From contig NZ_CP092832.1 of NCBI RefSeq assembly GCF_022532105.1, positions 2,943,001 to 3,007,000 on the forward strand: a stretch of 64,000 bases of DNA, read 5' to 3'. The notes beneath the pieces were generated by a model, which did not search any database, was not told the origin of the DNA, and saw only the letters and a program-made list of their open reading frames with translations. This DNA is from Flavobacterium sp. HJ-32-4 (lineage in GTDB: Bacteria > Bacteroidota > Bacteroidia > Flavobacteriales > Flavobacteriaceae). Numbering within the stretch: the first letter of the stretch is position 1; each line of letters starts with the position of its first letter. Positions 8,039 through 15,780 of this stretch are shown one piece after another. The position numbers and the translations under genes were made by a program.

Positions 8039-9445
8039 ATGAAAATCGAACAGATTTATACCGGGTGCCTGGCGCAGGCAGCGTATTACCTCGAAAGTGA
8101 AGGCGAGGCCGCCATTTTCGATCCGCTGCGCGAGGTACAGCCCTATTTAGACCGCGCGGCCAAAGACGGCGCGACCATCAAATACATCTTTGAGACGCAC
8201 TTCCACGCTGATTTTGTCTCGGGTCATCTCGACCTGGCACACAAGAGTGGCGGAACGATTGTATATGGCCCCACGGCCCAACCGAAGTTCGACGCGCTGA
8301 TTGCTGCCGACGGACAGGAATTCAAAGTGGGGGCGTATACGGTGAAGGCCCTGCACACACCGGGGCACACCCTTGAGAGTACCTGTTACCTGCTTTCAGA
8401 CGAAAACGGCACGATGAAAGGGATCATTACAGGCGATACGTTATTCATTGGTGATGTGGGCCGACCCGACCTGGCGCAGGCCTTGTCAGACGACCTCACC
8501 CAGGAAAAACTCGCCGGACTGCTTTACGACAGCCTCCGCAACCGGATCATGCCCTTGCCGGATGACCTGACGGTGTATCCGAGCCACGGTGCGGGCAGCG
8601 CCTGTGGTAAGAATATGAGTAAGGAAACCACCGATACACTGGGCAACCAAAAGAAAACCAACTATGCGTTGCGCGCCGATATGACAAAGGCCGAGTTCAT
8701 CGCCGAGTTGTTGGACGGATTGGGAGCGCCGCCGGCTTATTTCCCCCAGAATGTACGCCTCAACATCGAAGGCTATGACAGCCTTGACGAGGTGTTGCGT
8801 TCGGGGAAAAAAGCGTTGCCGGCCGAAGCCTTCCGCCATCTTGCGGAACAGGAGGAAGCCCTTTTGCTTGACGTGCGCCATGAAAACGACTTTGTTGCCG
8901 GCCACATTCCCGGTTCGATTTTTATAGGGATACAAGGCGGATTTGCCCCCTGGGTAGGCGCCTTGGTTCGGGATGTGCGCCAGCCGCTGTTACTGATTAT
9001 CCCAGAAGGACGGGAAGAAGAAACCCTGACACGTTTGTCACGTGTTGGATTTGATCACGTACTGGGCTATCTGGAAGGAGGCATCGATAACTGGAAATCA
9101 GCAGGCTACGAAACCGACACCATGGATTCGGTATCACCGGATGCGTTTGCGTCGGCCCTTACGCCTGACACTGTAATTGTGGATGCTCGCAAACCCGGCG
9201 AATTCGAAGCCGAGCACGTAGAAGGGGCCCACAACCTGCCGCTGGATACGGTGAACGAGCGACTTTCCGACATTCCGGATACGCCATTTTACCTGCATTG
9301 CGCCGGTGGTTATCGCTCGGTCATCATGGGATCGATTTTAAAAGCACGTGGCATCCACCATTTTACCAACGTCGAGAAAGGCATTTCAGGCATCCGACAG
9401 GCGGGCGTTCCGCTTACCGCTTTCACCTGTAGTTCGGGCAACTGA
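8039..9445 (+). CDS. MBL-fold hydrolase with two rhodanese domains (persulfide dioxygenase-like)
   Basis: The 468-aa protein begins with a metallo-beta-lactamase domain (residues 1-~240). It carries THFHADFVSGH, TPGHTLES, TGDTLFIGDVGRPD and PSHGAGS, the metal-ligand pattern of ETHE1/persulfide dioxygenases. Two rhodanese-like domains follow. The first (~265-360) has no cysteine at the active loop (IIPEGREEE), so it should be catalytically dead. The second (~370-468) has LHCAGGYRS with the sulfur-carrying Cys. The family oxidises glutathione or other persulfides to sulfite. A monocistronic unit with its own -7 box is likely. Confidence 0.88.
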   Translation: MKIEQIYTGCLAQAAYYLESEGEAAIFDPLREVQPYLDRAAKDGATIKYIFETHFHADFVSGHLDLAHKSGGTIVYGPTAQPKFDALIAADGQEFKVGAYTVKALHTPGHTLESTCYLLSDENGTMKGIITGDTLFIGDVGRPDLAQALSDDLTQEKLAGLLYDSLRNRIMPLPDDLTVYPSHGAGSACGKNMSKETTDTLGNQKKTNYALRADMTKAEFIAELLDGLGAPPAYFPQNVRLNIEGYDSLDEVLRSGKKALPAEAFRHLAEQEEALLLDVRHENDFVAGHIPGSIFIGIQGGFAPWVGALVRDVRQPLLLIIPEGREEETLTRLSRVGFDHVLGYLEGGIDNWKSAGYETDTMDSVSPDAFASALTPDTVIVDARKPGEFEAEHVEGAHNLPLDTVNERLSDIPDTPFYLHCAGGYRSVIMGSILKARGIHHFTNVEKGISGIRQAGVPLTAFTCSSGN

Positions 9446-9494
9446 CGACGCCCAAAAATAGGTTAAAGTATACCTTATCCTGAGTGATTTAGGC

Positions 9495-9502
9495 TATTTT
9501 TG
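9495..9502 (+). promoter_or_regulatory. -7 promoter box (TATTTTTG)
   Basis: TATTTTTG fits TAnnTTTG and lies 26 bases before the first TlpA-like gene. Confidence 0.55.
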
Positions 9503-9528
9503 CACACACTAAAACCAAATAAAAACTG

Positions 9529-10671
9529 ATGAGACATTTAATTCTGGCGCTGTTTGGATCACTATTGATCGTATCATGTAACAAAAACGGATACACCATC
9601 GAAGGTGAGGCCAAGGGCGTCAAAGACGGAACGGAAATCGTATTACAAAAACAAGACTCAACGGGCATTGTACGCCTTGATACCGTCAAAGTGAAAGACG
9701 GCAAATTCAACTTCGAAGGCGAAACCGAAGGTCCGGGCCTTCACCAATTGACCCTCAAGGATAACCCTTCGGGCGGTGCTGTATTGATCCTTGAACCTGG
9801 CGACATCAAGGTGACGCTTGACAAAGACACCATCTACAAAAGCCGTGTGTCGGGCACGTTCAATAACGACGAACTGGCTGCTTATCTTGATAAAGACATC
9901 AAGATACGTAACAAGCAACAGGCGTTCGCCAAGCAGAACATGGCCCGTTACCAGGAAGCCATGAGCAAGAAAGATACGGTTACGGTCAACCAGATTCAGG
10001 CAGAGGGACAGAAAATGTATAAAGAGCATGAGAAGCTGGCCAAAGAGCAGGTTAAATCGAATCCGAAGGCGTTTATTTCGGTGCTGTTGCTGACCCAGTT
10101 CCTGAGCGCGGGTGAAAAGGAAATGCCGTTTATCGAGAAGAGCTATAACAACCTTGATGCTGCCTTGAAGGAAACCCAGGAAGGAAAAAGAATCAAGAAA
10201 GCGATTGACCGGTATAAAAAAGACCTCGAAGCGCAAAAGAACACCTCTGTAGGCCACAAGGCCCCGGATTTCAAAGCAAAGAATGCAGCCGGACAGGAGG
10301 TATCGCTTTATTCATCACTCGGTAAAGTGACGATCGTTGACTTCTGGGCTTCATGGTGCCCGCCTTGCCGCAAAGAAGCCCCTGCCATGGTTTCGTTGTA
10401 TAACGAGTTCCACTCGGCCGGACTCAACATAGTAGGTGTTTCACTGGACGGGGACAAAGCCGCCTGGTTAAAGGCCATCGAAACCGATAAACGCACCTGG
10501 ACCGACCTTTCCAACCTGAAATCATGGGAAGATCCGGTGGCGCGTATGTATGCCCTTCGCAGTATCCCGACGATCATCGTATTGGATGCTAAGGGTATGA
10601 TTGTAGCAAAAGACCTGCATGGAGAGGAACTTCGCGCGAAAGTGGCGGAACTCCTGGGGGCGACAAAATAA
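9529..10671 (+). CDS. TlpA-like thiol-disulfide lipoprotein (DUF4369 + thioredoxin)
   Basis: The 380-aa protein has a lipoprotein signal peptide (LFGSLLIVSCN, lipobox Cys about residue 17). Residues ~24-120 form a DUF4369-type domain (YTIEGEAKGVKDGTEIVLQ). A Lys/Gln-rich helical linker comes next. The C-terminal ~140 residues form a TlpA/AhpC-TSA thioredoxin fold with the redox motif WCPPC (DFWASWCPPCRKE) and the cis-Pro site SIPTIIVLD. It is probably tethered in the periplasm and reduces disulfides in secreted or cytochrome-related proteins. A paralogue with the same architecture starts 9 bases after its stop. Confidence 0.9.
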   Translation: MRHLILALFGSLLIVSCNKNGYTIEGEAKGVKDGTEIVLQKQDSTGIVRLDTVKVKDGKFNFEGETEGPGLHQLTLKDNPSGGAVLILEPGDIKVTLDKDTIYKSRVSGTFNNDELAAYLDKDIKIRNKQQAFAKQNMARYQEAMSKKDTVTVNQIQAEGQKMYKEHEKLAKEQVKSNPKAFISVLLLTQFLSAGEKEMPFIEKSYNNLDAALKETQEGKRIKKAIDRYKKDLEAQKNTSVGHKAPDFKAKNAAGQEVSLYSSLGKVTIVDFWASWCPPCRKEAPAMVSLYNEFHSAGLNIVGVSLDGDKAAWLKAIETDKRTWTDLSNLKSWEDPVARMYALRSIPTIIVLDAKGMIVAKDLHGEELRAKVAELLGATK

Positions 10672-10680
10672 TCACCATTT

Positions 10681-11811
10681 ATGAAACGAATCCTTTTTCT
10701 ACTCGCGCTGTCTGCTACCCTCTTCTCTTTCAGGGCGTGGCTCAAGAATGAATTTACCATCACCGGAACCGCGACGGGTATAGCCGATGGAAAGAAAGTA
10801 TACCTGCAGTTGCAGCAGCCGGAAAAAGGAACGGTCAGGATTGATTCGGCAAAGGTAACAGGAGGAAAATTCACGCTGAAAGGCGTGGCGACCGAACCTT
10901 CCATCCATTTTGTAGAAGTCGAAGGGATACAGGGGAAAGTGGCGTTCGTGCTGGAAGAAGGCGCGATCGAACTCACCCTCTACAAAGACAGTATAGGGAA
11001 AAGCCGCGTGGGTGGAACCAAAAGCAATGTGGAATTGCAGAAGTTCAACTCGACGGCGATGAAAATCCAGCGGAAAGCGATGGAGTTCCAGCAGGCGAAC
11101 AATACCGTCTTCCAGGAAGCGCAATCGAAGAACGATACGGCGACGGTGAACGGACTCATTCGGAAATTCAACGGTTTCCAGCAGGAAATGATTACCCTTT
11201 CGACGACGTATCCGGCAAAAAACCCGACGTCTTTTTTGTCGCTGTTGCTTATTGACAACATGTTCAATAACCCCACCGTTGACATTGCGAAGATCAAAAG
11301 CGACTTTGCACTGCTCGATGCCAAATTGAAGAACACGAAACAAGGGCAGGCATTGCAAAAACGGATCAATGACTATCATTCGGTAAACGTGGGCGACCTC
11401 GCACCGGCCTTTTCGGCAGTTTCGCCAGATGGCAAACAAGTCTCGCTGAAGGAGTCGCTCGGTAAAGTCACGTTGGTGGACTTCTGGGCCTCGTGGTGTG
11501 GCCCTTGCCGGCGGGAGAACCCGAATGTCGTGAAGCTGTATGCTGATTACCATGCCAAAGGACTCAACATTATCAGCATCTCACTGGATCGTCCGGGACA
11601 GGACGCTGCGTGGAAAGGTGCCATCGAAAAAGACGGCCTCACCTGGACACATGTGTCAAACCTGATGTTTTGGGACGACCCGATTGCGAAAGACTACCAT
11701 GTTCAGAGTATTCCGGCCACCTTCCTTTTGGACGAAAAAGGCACCATTATCGCGGTCAACCTGCGGGGCGAAGAGCTGCGTGCAAAGGTCGCGTCGCTGC
11801 TGGATAAGTAA
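10681..11811 (+). CDS. TlpA-like thiol-disulfide protein, paralogue of the preceding gene
   Basis: The 376-aa protein has the same architecture as its upstream neighbour: DUF4369-like N-domain (FTITGTATGIADGKKVYLQ), helical linker, then a thioredoxin fold with WCGPC (DFWASWCGPCRRE) and SIPATFLLD. The signal peptide (LFLLALSATLFSFRAW) lacks a lipobox Cys, unlike the first copy, so this protein may be soluble in the periplasm. The catalytic dipeptide GP instead of PP suggests a different redox potential. The pair looks like a tandem duplication in one operon, ended by the hairpin at 11833. Confidence 0.9.
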   Translation: MKRILFLLALSATLFSFRAWLKNEFTITGTATGIADGKKVYLQLQQPEKGTVRIDSAKVTGGKFTLKGVATEPSIHFVEVEGIQGKVAFVLEEGAIELTLYKDSIGKSRVGGTKSNVELQKFNSTAMKIQRKAMEFQQANNTVFQEAQSKNDTATVNGLIRKFNGFQQEMITLSTTYPAKNPTSFLSLLLIDNMFNNPTVDIAKIKSDFALLDAKLKNTKQGQALQKRINDYHSVNVGDLAPAFSAVSPDGKQVSLKESLGKVTLVDFWASWCGPCRRENPNVVKLYADYHAKGLNIISISLDRPGQDAAWKGAIEKDGLTWTHVSNLMFWDDPIAKDYHVQSIPATFLLDEKGTIIAVNLRGEELRAKVASLLDK

Positions 11812-11832
11812 ATACCACACCTTTTTAATACG

Positions 11833-11857
11833 AAAATCCCCGTTTGGGGATTTTTTT
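11833..11857 (+). terminator. Rho-independent terminator after the tlpA pair
   Basis: AAAATCCCC-GTTT-GGGGATTTT followed by a T run gives a 9-bp stem and U tail 22 bases after the stop codon. Confidence 0.85.
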
Positions 11858-11919
11858 ATGCTTCATTGTGAAGCCATTAGAAAATAACTGGCATAAAAGC
11901 GCGATTTCCATTGGTGGAG

Positions 11920-11948
11920 ACGGCTGCACTTTCTATATTTGCAGCCGT
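11920..11948 (+). promoter_or_regulatory. tRNA-Tyr promoter with 9-bp inverted repeat around the -7 box
   Basis: The -7 box TATATTTG (11934-11941) lies 17 bases before the tRNA. It is bracketed by perfect inverted arms ACGGCTGCA (11920-11928) and TGCAGCCGT (11940-11948), the second overlapping the end of the box. This could be an operator or a hairpin at the transcript start. Confidence 0.5.
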
Positions 11949-11958
11949 CGTTCGATAC

Positions 11959-12039
11959 GGGAAGATACTCAAGCGGCCAACGAGGACGGACTGTAAATCC
12001 GTTGGGAAACCTTCGCAGGTTCGAATCCTGCTCTTCCCA
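11959..12039 (+). tRNA. tRNA-Tyr (GTA)
   Basis: The acceptor stem GGGAAGA pairs with TCTTCCC, the discriminator is A, and CCA is not encoded. The anticodon loop CTGTAAA has anticodon GTA at 11993-11995. There is a long variable arm (type II tRNA, as expected for bacterial tRNA-Tyr), and the T-loop is GGTTCGAATCC. All arms can be folded by eye. Confidence 0.95.
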
Positions 12040-12040
12040 C

Positions 12041-12100
12041 AAACATAAAGCCTTTAAAAATGTCTGAGCTCGCTCAAGCATTTTTAAAGGCTTTATGTTT
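12041..12100. repeat. 22-bp perfect inverted repeat directly after tRNA-Tyr
   Basis: The left arm 12041-12062 (begins AAACATAAAGCC) is the exact reverse complement of 12079-12100 (ends GGCTTTATGTTT), with a 16-base spacer that contains GAGC/GCTC. It begins two bases after the tRNA. It may serve as a processing or termination hairpin, or as the edge of the repeat array that follows three bases later. Confidence 0.9.
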
Positions 12101-12102
12101 GG

Positions 12103-12646
12103 GTACATTTTCCCTACCAGGATCACGAAGTAATCCTGCCAATTGAAAGGAAAATGTACTTACAAATCCATCTGGGTTGGAGAGCTCCGAGTGAAAACTA
12201 TTTTGCACATTTTCCCTACCAGGATCACGACCTAATCCTGCCAATTGAAAGGAAAATGTACTTACAAATCCATCTGGGTTGGAAAGCTCCGAGTGAAAAC
12301 TATTTTGCACATTTTCCTTACCAGGATCACGCAGTAATCCTGCCAGTTGAAAGGAAAATGTACTTACAAATCCATCTAGGTTCGAAAGCTCCCCTAGCGA
12401 AAACTGTTTTGTACATTTTCCCTTACCAGGATCACGACCTAATCCTGCCAGTTGAAAGGAAAATGTACTTACAAATCCATCCAGGTTCGAAAGCTCCCCT
12501 AGCGAAAACTGTTTTATACATTTTCCCCTACCAGGATCACGACCTAATCCTGCCAATTAAAAGGAAAATGTACTTACAAATCCATCTAGCTTCGAAAGCT
12601 CTTCTGGGAAAACCGTTTTCGTACATTTTCCCCTTGGAGTGGAAGG
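12103..12646. repeat. Tandem array of five 102-105 bp units with internal inverted repeats
   Basis: Units start at 12103, 12205, 12307, 12411 and 12516, with a partial sixth at 12621. Each begins with GTACATTTTCC (or a one-base variant) and about 40 bases later has the reverse complement GGAAAATGTAC, enclosing a smaller AGGAT/ATCCT pair, so each unit can form a nested hairpin. The interval between successive GGAAAATGTAC sites is 102, 102, 105 and 105 bases, all multiples of three. As a result frames stay open on both strands (plus 12154-12657, minus 12074-12556). Neither frame has a signal, promoter or recognisable fold, so I treat the array as a non-coding repeat with moderate confidence. 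Confidence 0.9.
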
Positions 12647-12823
12647 TTCAGGGCTGAGGGTTTAAGATTCGATCATCCACTTTGCATCCCTCGAAGGATT
12701 GCCCACGCACCGCGCACCCGCTACATCGATTTCGAAAGCCGTGACTACGATTGGCGCCCTACCCGATGGAAGATTTAACAATAATTTCAAGCTTTCGTAG
12801 TAGGAATGCTCCGATGGAGTAGG

Positions 12824-12831
12824 TACTTTTG
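12824..12831 (+). promoter_or_regulatory. -7 promoter box (TACTTTTG) of the Cys-Cys leader
   Basis: TACTTTTG lies only seven bases before the ATG of leader peptide A. Transcription starting a few bases downstream would give a nearly leaderless mRNA, on which translation begins at once. Confidence 0.65.
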
Positions 12832-12838
12832 CCACACT

Positions 12839-12928
12839 ATGACACACATTCGCCATAACATGACCCGCACCGCTTGCCGCATGACCTGCTGCATGTCACA
12901 CCCGTGGTATGAAATGGCTTTTGGATAG
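12839..12928 (+). CDS. Putative 29-aa leader peptide A with a Cys-Cys motif
   Basis: This mini-ORF (ATG to TAG) encodes a Met-, His-, Cys- and Thr-rich peptide containing CRMTCCMSHP at residues 13-22; the Cys-Cys codons are 12887-12892. It follows a -7 box by seven bases and is followed by an intrinsic terminator. The six bases GGCTTT (12916-12921) near its end are complementary to AAAGCC in the 5' arm of that terminator (12955-12960). A ribosome stalled at the Cys codons would leave GGCTTT free to block the terminator; one at the stop codon would cover it. This arrangement implies attenuation in response to cysteine supply, which is inference. Confidence 0.6.
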   Translation: MTHIRHNMTRTACRMTCCMSHPWYEMAFG

Positions 12929-12954
12929 GAAATGTAAATTTCAACATTCGATAT

Positions 12955-12984
12955 AAAGCCTTTCATATTTGAAAGGCTTTTTTT
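12955..12984 (+). terminator. Intrinsic terminator A (putative attenuator)
   Basis: The 10-bp perfect stem AAAGCCTTTC / GAAAGGCTTT with loop ATATTT is followed by TTTT. It lies between the two Cys-Cys mini-ORFs and is not at the end of any long gene. Confidence 0.85.
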
Positions 12985-13007
12985 ATTTCACCCTAATTTT
13001 AAATACG

Positions 13008-13109
13008 ATGAAAACGCAAGCACGTAGAAGTTTCGAAACAACCTGTATCCGAATGAACTGTTGTCATATGATGACCCGCGTCCATCGTTGCCGGAAGGTA
13101 TCTTCTTAA
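13008..13109 (+). CDS. Putative 33-aa leader peptide B with a Cys-Cys motif
   Basis: This is the second mini-ORF, ATG to TAA. It contains CIRMNCCHMM at residues 13-22, alignable with CRMTCCM of peptide A; the Cys-Cys codons are 13059-13064. GGAAGG (13093-13098) near its end is complementary to CCTTCC (13136-13141) in the 5' arm of the next terminator, the same geometry as in unit A. TAATTTTA (12994-13001) is a weak match to a -7 box, so it may depend on readthrough from A. The sequence after each terminator (TTTATTTCA-C/T-C-TAA...ATG) is also alike, suggesting the whole unit was duplicated. Confidence 0.6.
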   Translation: MKTQARRSFETTCIRMNCCHMMTRVHRCRKVSS

Positions 13110-13130
13110 TTATCTCGTCTTATAATTACC

Positions 13131-13167
13131 AAGGTCCTTCCTCAACATCGAGCAAGGGCCTTTTTTA
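13131..13167 (+). terminator. Intrinsic terminator B (putative attenuator)
   Basis: AAGGTCCTT pairs with AAGGGCCTT (9 bp, one G-U) over a 14-base loop and is followed by TTTT. It ends 23 bases before the DMT transporter ATG, so it must be passed for the transporter genes to be read. Confidence 0.85.
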
Positions 13168-13189
13168 TTTCATCTAAATAATTGTAATC

Positions 13190-14191
13190 ATGTCTTTTCT
13201 TCAAAATAAAACCACCTTACTTGTTATTCTCGCTTTCGCGGGCATCTACGTCATCTGGGGCTCTACCTTTCTTGCCATCTCGTATGGCCTTGAGGGTTTT
13301 CCGCCCTTTATTCTCTCGGGCCTCCGATTCCTGATAGCCGGACTCCTTTTGCTGCTTTGGCGTAAAAGCAAAAAAGAATCGATTGGAACAGCCGTCGACT
13401 GGAAGAAAAATGCCATCACGGGCATCCTGATCCTTACCGGCGGAACCGGCCTCGTCGCCTGGGGCGAACAATATGTGACGTCTACGGAGGCCGCCATCGC
13501 CATCGCAACCGGCCCCTTCTGGTTCATCGCGCTCGACCGGCCGAACTGGAAGACCTATTTTTCCAACAAATGGATTACCCGGGGGTTGCTGATCGGGTTC
13601 GGAGGACTCGTGCTGTTCCTCCAGGGGAGTGTGCAACCGGGCGAAAACGAAACCAGCGGCGACCTGAAACTGCTGGCATTCTTCATCCTCGCGCTGAGTT
13701 CCATCTCGTGGGTCGTCGGCTCGCTGTATTCGAAGAACCACCCAGCGGGCAATTCGAGGTTCATGAATATCGCGCAACAGTTGATAATTGCCGGAACCGC
13801 CAGTCTTATCGTGGCCTTCTTCCGCGGCGAATGGGGGCTGCTCGACCTATCGAAGATACCCGTCTCTTCTCTTCTCGGCTTGCTGTTCCTGGTGTTGTTC
13901 GGTTCGATTGCCGCCTATGTATCGTACATCTGGCTATTGTCGGTTAAAGATCCGGTATTGGTAAGCACCCACACCTATATCAATCCGATCGTGGCGGTTA
14001 TCATTGGATGGATGGTAGCCGGAGAAACCATCTCTTCGGCACAGTTCGCCGGATTGGGCATTATTCTATCAGGCGTGGCGCTCACCAATTTGTCGCGATA
14101 CCCGTTTGAAAAACGTACGCAGGTCAAAATCCGCAGGTTCAACCAAGTGGTAGCACGAATCGTAAACCCATACAAATACATCACGTCTTAA
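13190..14191 (+). CDS. EamA/DMT family transporter (YedA-like)
   Basis: The 333-aa inner-membrane protein has ten hydrophobic segments arranged as two five-helix EamA repeats (IYVIWGSTFLAI...SGLRFLIAG and, in the second half, VLFGSIAAYVSYIWLL...TYINPIVAVIIGW...G). The layout and WGSTFLAI/YINPIVAV motifs resemble YedA. Family members export amino acids or other metabolites. It is the first gene after two Cys-Cys leader/terminator units and ends three bases before an amino-acid permease, so amino-acid traffic is a reasonable guess. The substrate is not visible in the sequence. The C-terminal tail (~30 residues, basic) is cytoplasmic. Confidence 0.85.
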   Translation: MSFLQNKTTLLVILAFAGIYVIWGSTFLAISYGLEGFPPFILSGLRFLIAGLLLLLWRKSKKESIGTAVDWKKNAITGILILTGGTGLVAWGEQYVTSTEAAIAIATGPFWFIALDRPNWKTYFSNKWITRGLLIGFGGLVLFLQGSVQPGENETSGDLKLLAFFILALSSISWVVGSLYSKNHPAGNSRFMNIAQQLIIAGTASLIVAFFRGEWGLLDLSKIPVSSLLGLLFLVLFGSIAAYVSYIWLLSVKDPVLVSTHTYINPIVAVIIGWMVAGETISSAQFAGLGIILSGVALTNLSRYPFEKRTQVKIRRFNQVVARIVNPYKYITS

Positions 14192-14194
14192 ATC

Positions 14195-15649
14195 ATGCCA
14201 AGAAAATCAATTGCCTTATTGAAGCGCGAGGCCTCACAGACAGGCCAGGGAACGCTGAAGCGGAGCTTAGGAGCCGTTAACCTCGTAGCGATCGGCGTCG
14301 GTGTCATCATCGGCGCGGGATTGTTTTCTTTAACCGGTATTGCCGCCGCCAATAATGCGGGCCCGGCGGTGACACTATCGTTTGTCATTGCCGCGGTGGG
14401 CTGTGCCTTCAGCGCCTTGTGTTATGCCGAATTCGCCGCGATGGTGCCTGTTTCGGGTAGTGCCTATACCTATGCCTATGCCACATTGGGCGAACTGTTT
14501 GCCTGGATCATCGGCTGGGACCTGGTGTTGGAATATTCCGTAGGTGCCGCCACCGTTGGCATCAGTTGGTCGCAATACCTGGTGAAATTCCTCGATACCT
14601 TCCACATTCACCTGCCGCCCCAGTTGGTGCAATCGCCTTTTGAGTCGGTGACGTTGCAGGATGGTTCCGTCGTTAGTGGCATTGTCAACCTGCCCGCGAT
14701 GCTCATCATTTTCCTGGTCACTTCGATCATCATTCGTGGAACCAAATCGTCGGCGCTCTTCAACGTGATCGTCGTAACACTTAAAGTAGGCGTTGTCCTG
14801 GCGTTTATCGGACTCGGATGGCAGTACATCGACCCGGCGAATTACCAGCCCTACATTCCGGACAACACAGGCACCTTTGGTGCGTTCGGCTGGAGTGGCA
14901 TATTGCGGGGCGCCGGAGTGGTATTCTTCGTATTCATCGGGTTTGATATCGTGGCCACGATGGCGCAGGAAACCAAGAACCCGCAACGCAACATGCCCAT
15001 CGGGATTTTGGGATCGCTTTTGGTATGTACGGTTTTGTTTGTGCTGTTTGGGTATGTGATGACCGGACTGGCGAATTACACAGAGTTCAAGGATAGTGCT
15101 GCCCCGGTGGCAGTTGCCATCGCCCACACGCCTTATCAATGGCTGTCGGTGGCGGTGATTCTTGCGATCTTAATCGGGTATACCTCGGTTATATTGGTCG
15201 ACTTACTGGGACAATCGAGGGTGTTTTATGCCATGAGTAAAGACGGACTCTTGCCCGGCGTATTTTCAAAACTGCATCCGAAATTCCAAACGCCTTCTAC
15301 GTCGAACGTGGTGTTGTGCCTTTTCATCAGCGCGTTCGCGGGGTTTGTGCCGATTAGCGTGGTGGGTGAAATGACAAGCATCGGTACCTTGTTGGCCTTT
15401 GTGATGGTATGCCTCGGTATATTGATCCTTCGGAAACGCCAGCCGGATGCGGAACGCCCTTTCAAGACACCCTTTGTTCCCCTGGTTCCCATTTTAGGTA
15501 TCGCTACGTGCCTGGTCATGATGTTTGCGTTGCCGCTCGACACCTGGATCCGGTTGATTGTGTGGTTGCTGATTGGGTTCGTGATTTACTTCCTGTATGG
15601 ACGAAAAAACAGCAAACTGCGACAGCAAGCCGAAGAGATGGAGCCGTGA
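14195..15649 (+). CDS. APC superfamily amino acid permease (CAT-like)
   Basis: The 484-aa protein has about twelve transmembrane segments. The first shows the APC substrate-binding signature GVGVIIGAGLFSLTG, and later come LCYAEFAAMVPVSGSAYTYAY and the TM6 segment FFVFIGFDIVATMAQETKNPQRNMP. The TM6 sequence is that of cationic-amino-acid-transporter-like permeases such as YfnA. It is expected to import amino acids with protons. It starts three bases after the DMT gene, so both should answer to the tandem attenuators upstream. An extracellular loop of about 40 residues (after KFLDTFHIHLPPQ) is longer than in some relatives. Confidence 0.9.
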   Translation: MPRKSIALLKREASQTGQGTLKRSLGAVNLVAIGVGVIIGAGLFSLTGIAAANNAGPAVTLSFVIAAVGCAFSALCYAEFAAMVPVSGSAYTYAYATLGELFAWIIGWDLVLEYSVGAATVGISWSQYLVKFLDTFHIHLPPQLVQSPFESVTLQDGSVVSGIVNLPAMLIIFLVTSIIIRGTKSSALFNVIVVTLKVGVVLAFIGLGWQYIDPANYQPYIPDNTGTFGAFGWSGILRGAGVVFFVFIGFDIVATMAQETKNPQRNMPIGILGSLLVCTVLFVLFGYVMTGLANYTEFKDSAAPVAVAIAHTPYQWLSVAVILAILIGYTSVILVDLLGQSRVFYAMSKDGLLPGVFSKLHPKFQTPSTSNVVLCLFISAFAGFVPISVVGEMTSIGTLLAFVMVCLGILILRKRQPDAERPFKTPFVPLVPILGIATCLVMMFALPLDTWIRLIVWLLIGFVIYFLYGRKNSKLRQQAEEMEP

Positions 15650-15780
15650 AGTCACGACGGAACGTCCCGCTGCGAAGGAGTTGCGCGAGGGATCGCAGCG
15701 ACTGTCTGAGCTCTTTTTGACGAGGTACGAGGCAAAAAAGCGAGTGCGGAGAGCCCGACCCGCAGGGGCGCGCACTTGTG

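Noticed and set aside
12103..12646. CRISPR array
   Set aside because: Units are 102-105 bp and similar along their whole length, so there are no distinct spacers, and no cas genes are near.
12103..12646. Integron attC sites
   Set aside because: The inverted arms GTACATTTTCC/GGAAAATGTAC lack the GTTRRRY/RYYYAAC core, and there are no cassette genes or integrase.
12662..12856. 64-codon minus-strand frame as a gene
   Set aside because: No signal, family or promoter; it overlaps the promoter and start of leader peptide A.
12824..13190. Metabolite riboswitch upstream of the DMT transporter
   Set aside because: The transcript is almost wholly occupied by two mini-ORFs and two short terminators, leaving no room for a known aptamer; attenuation explains the layout better.
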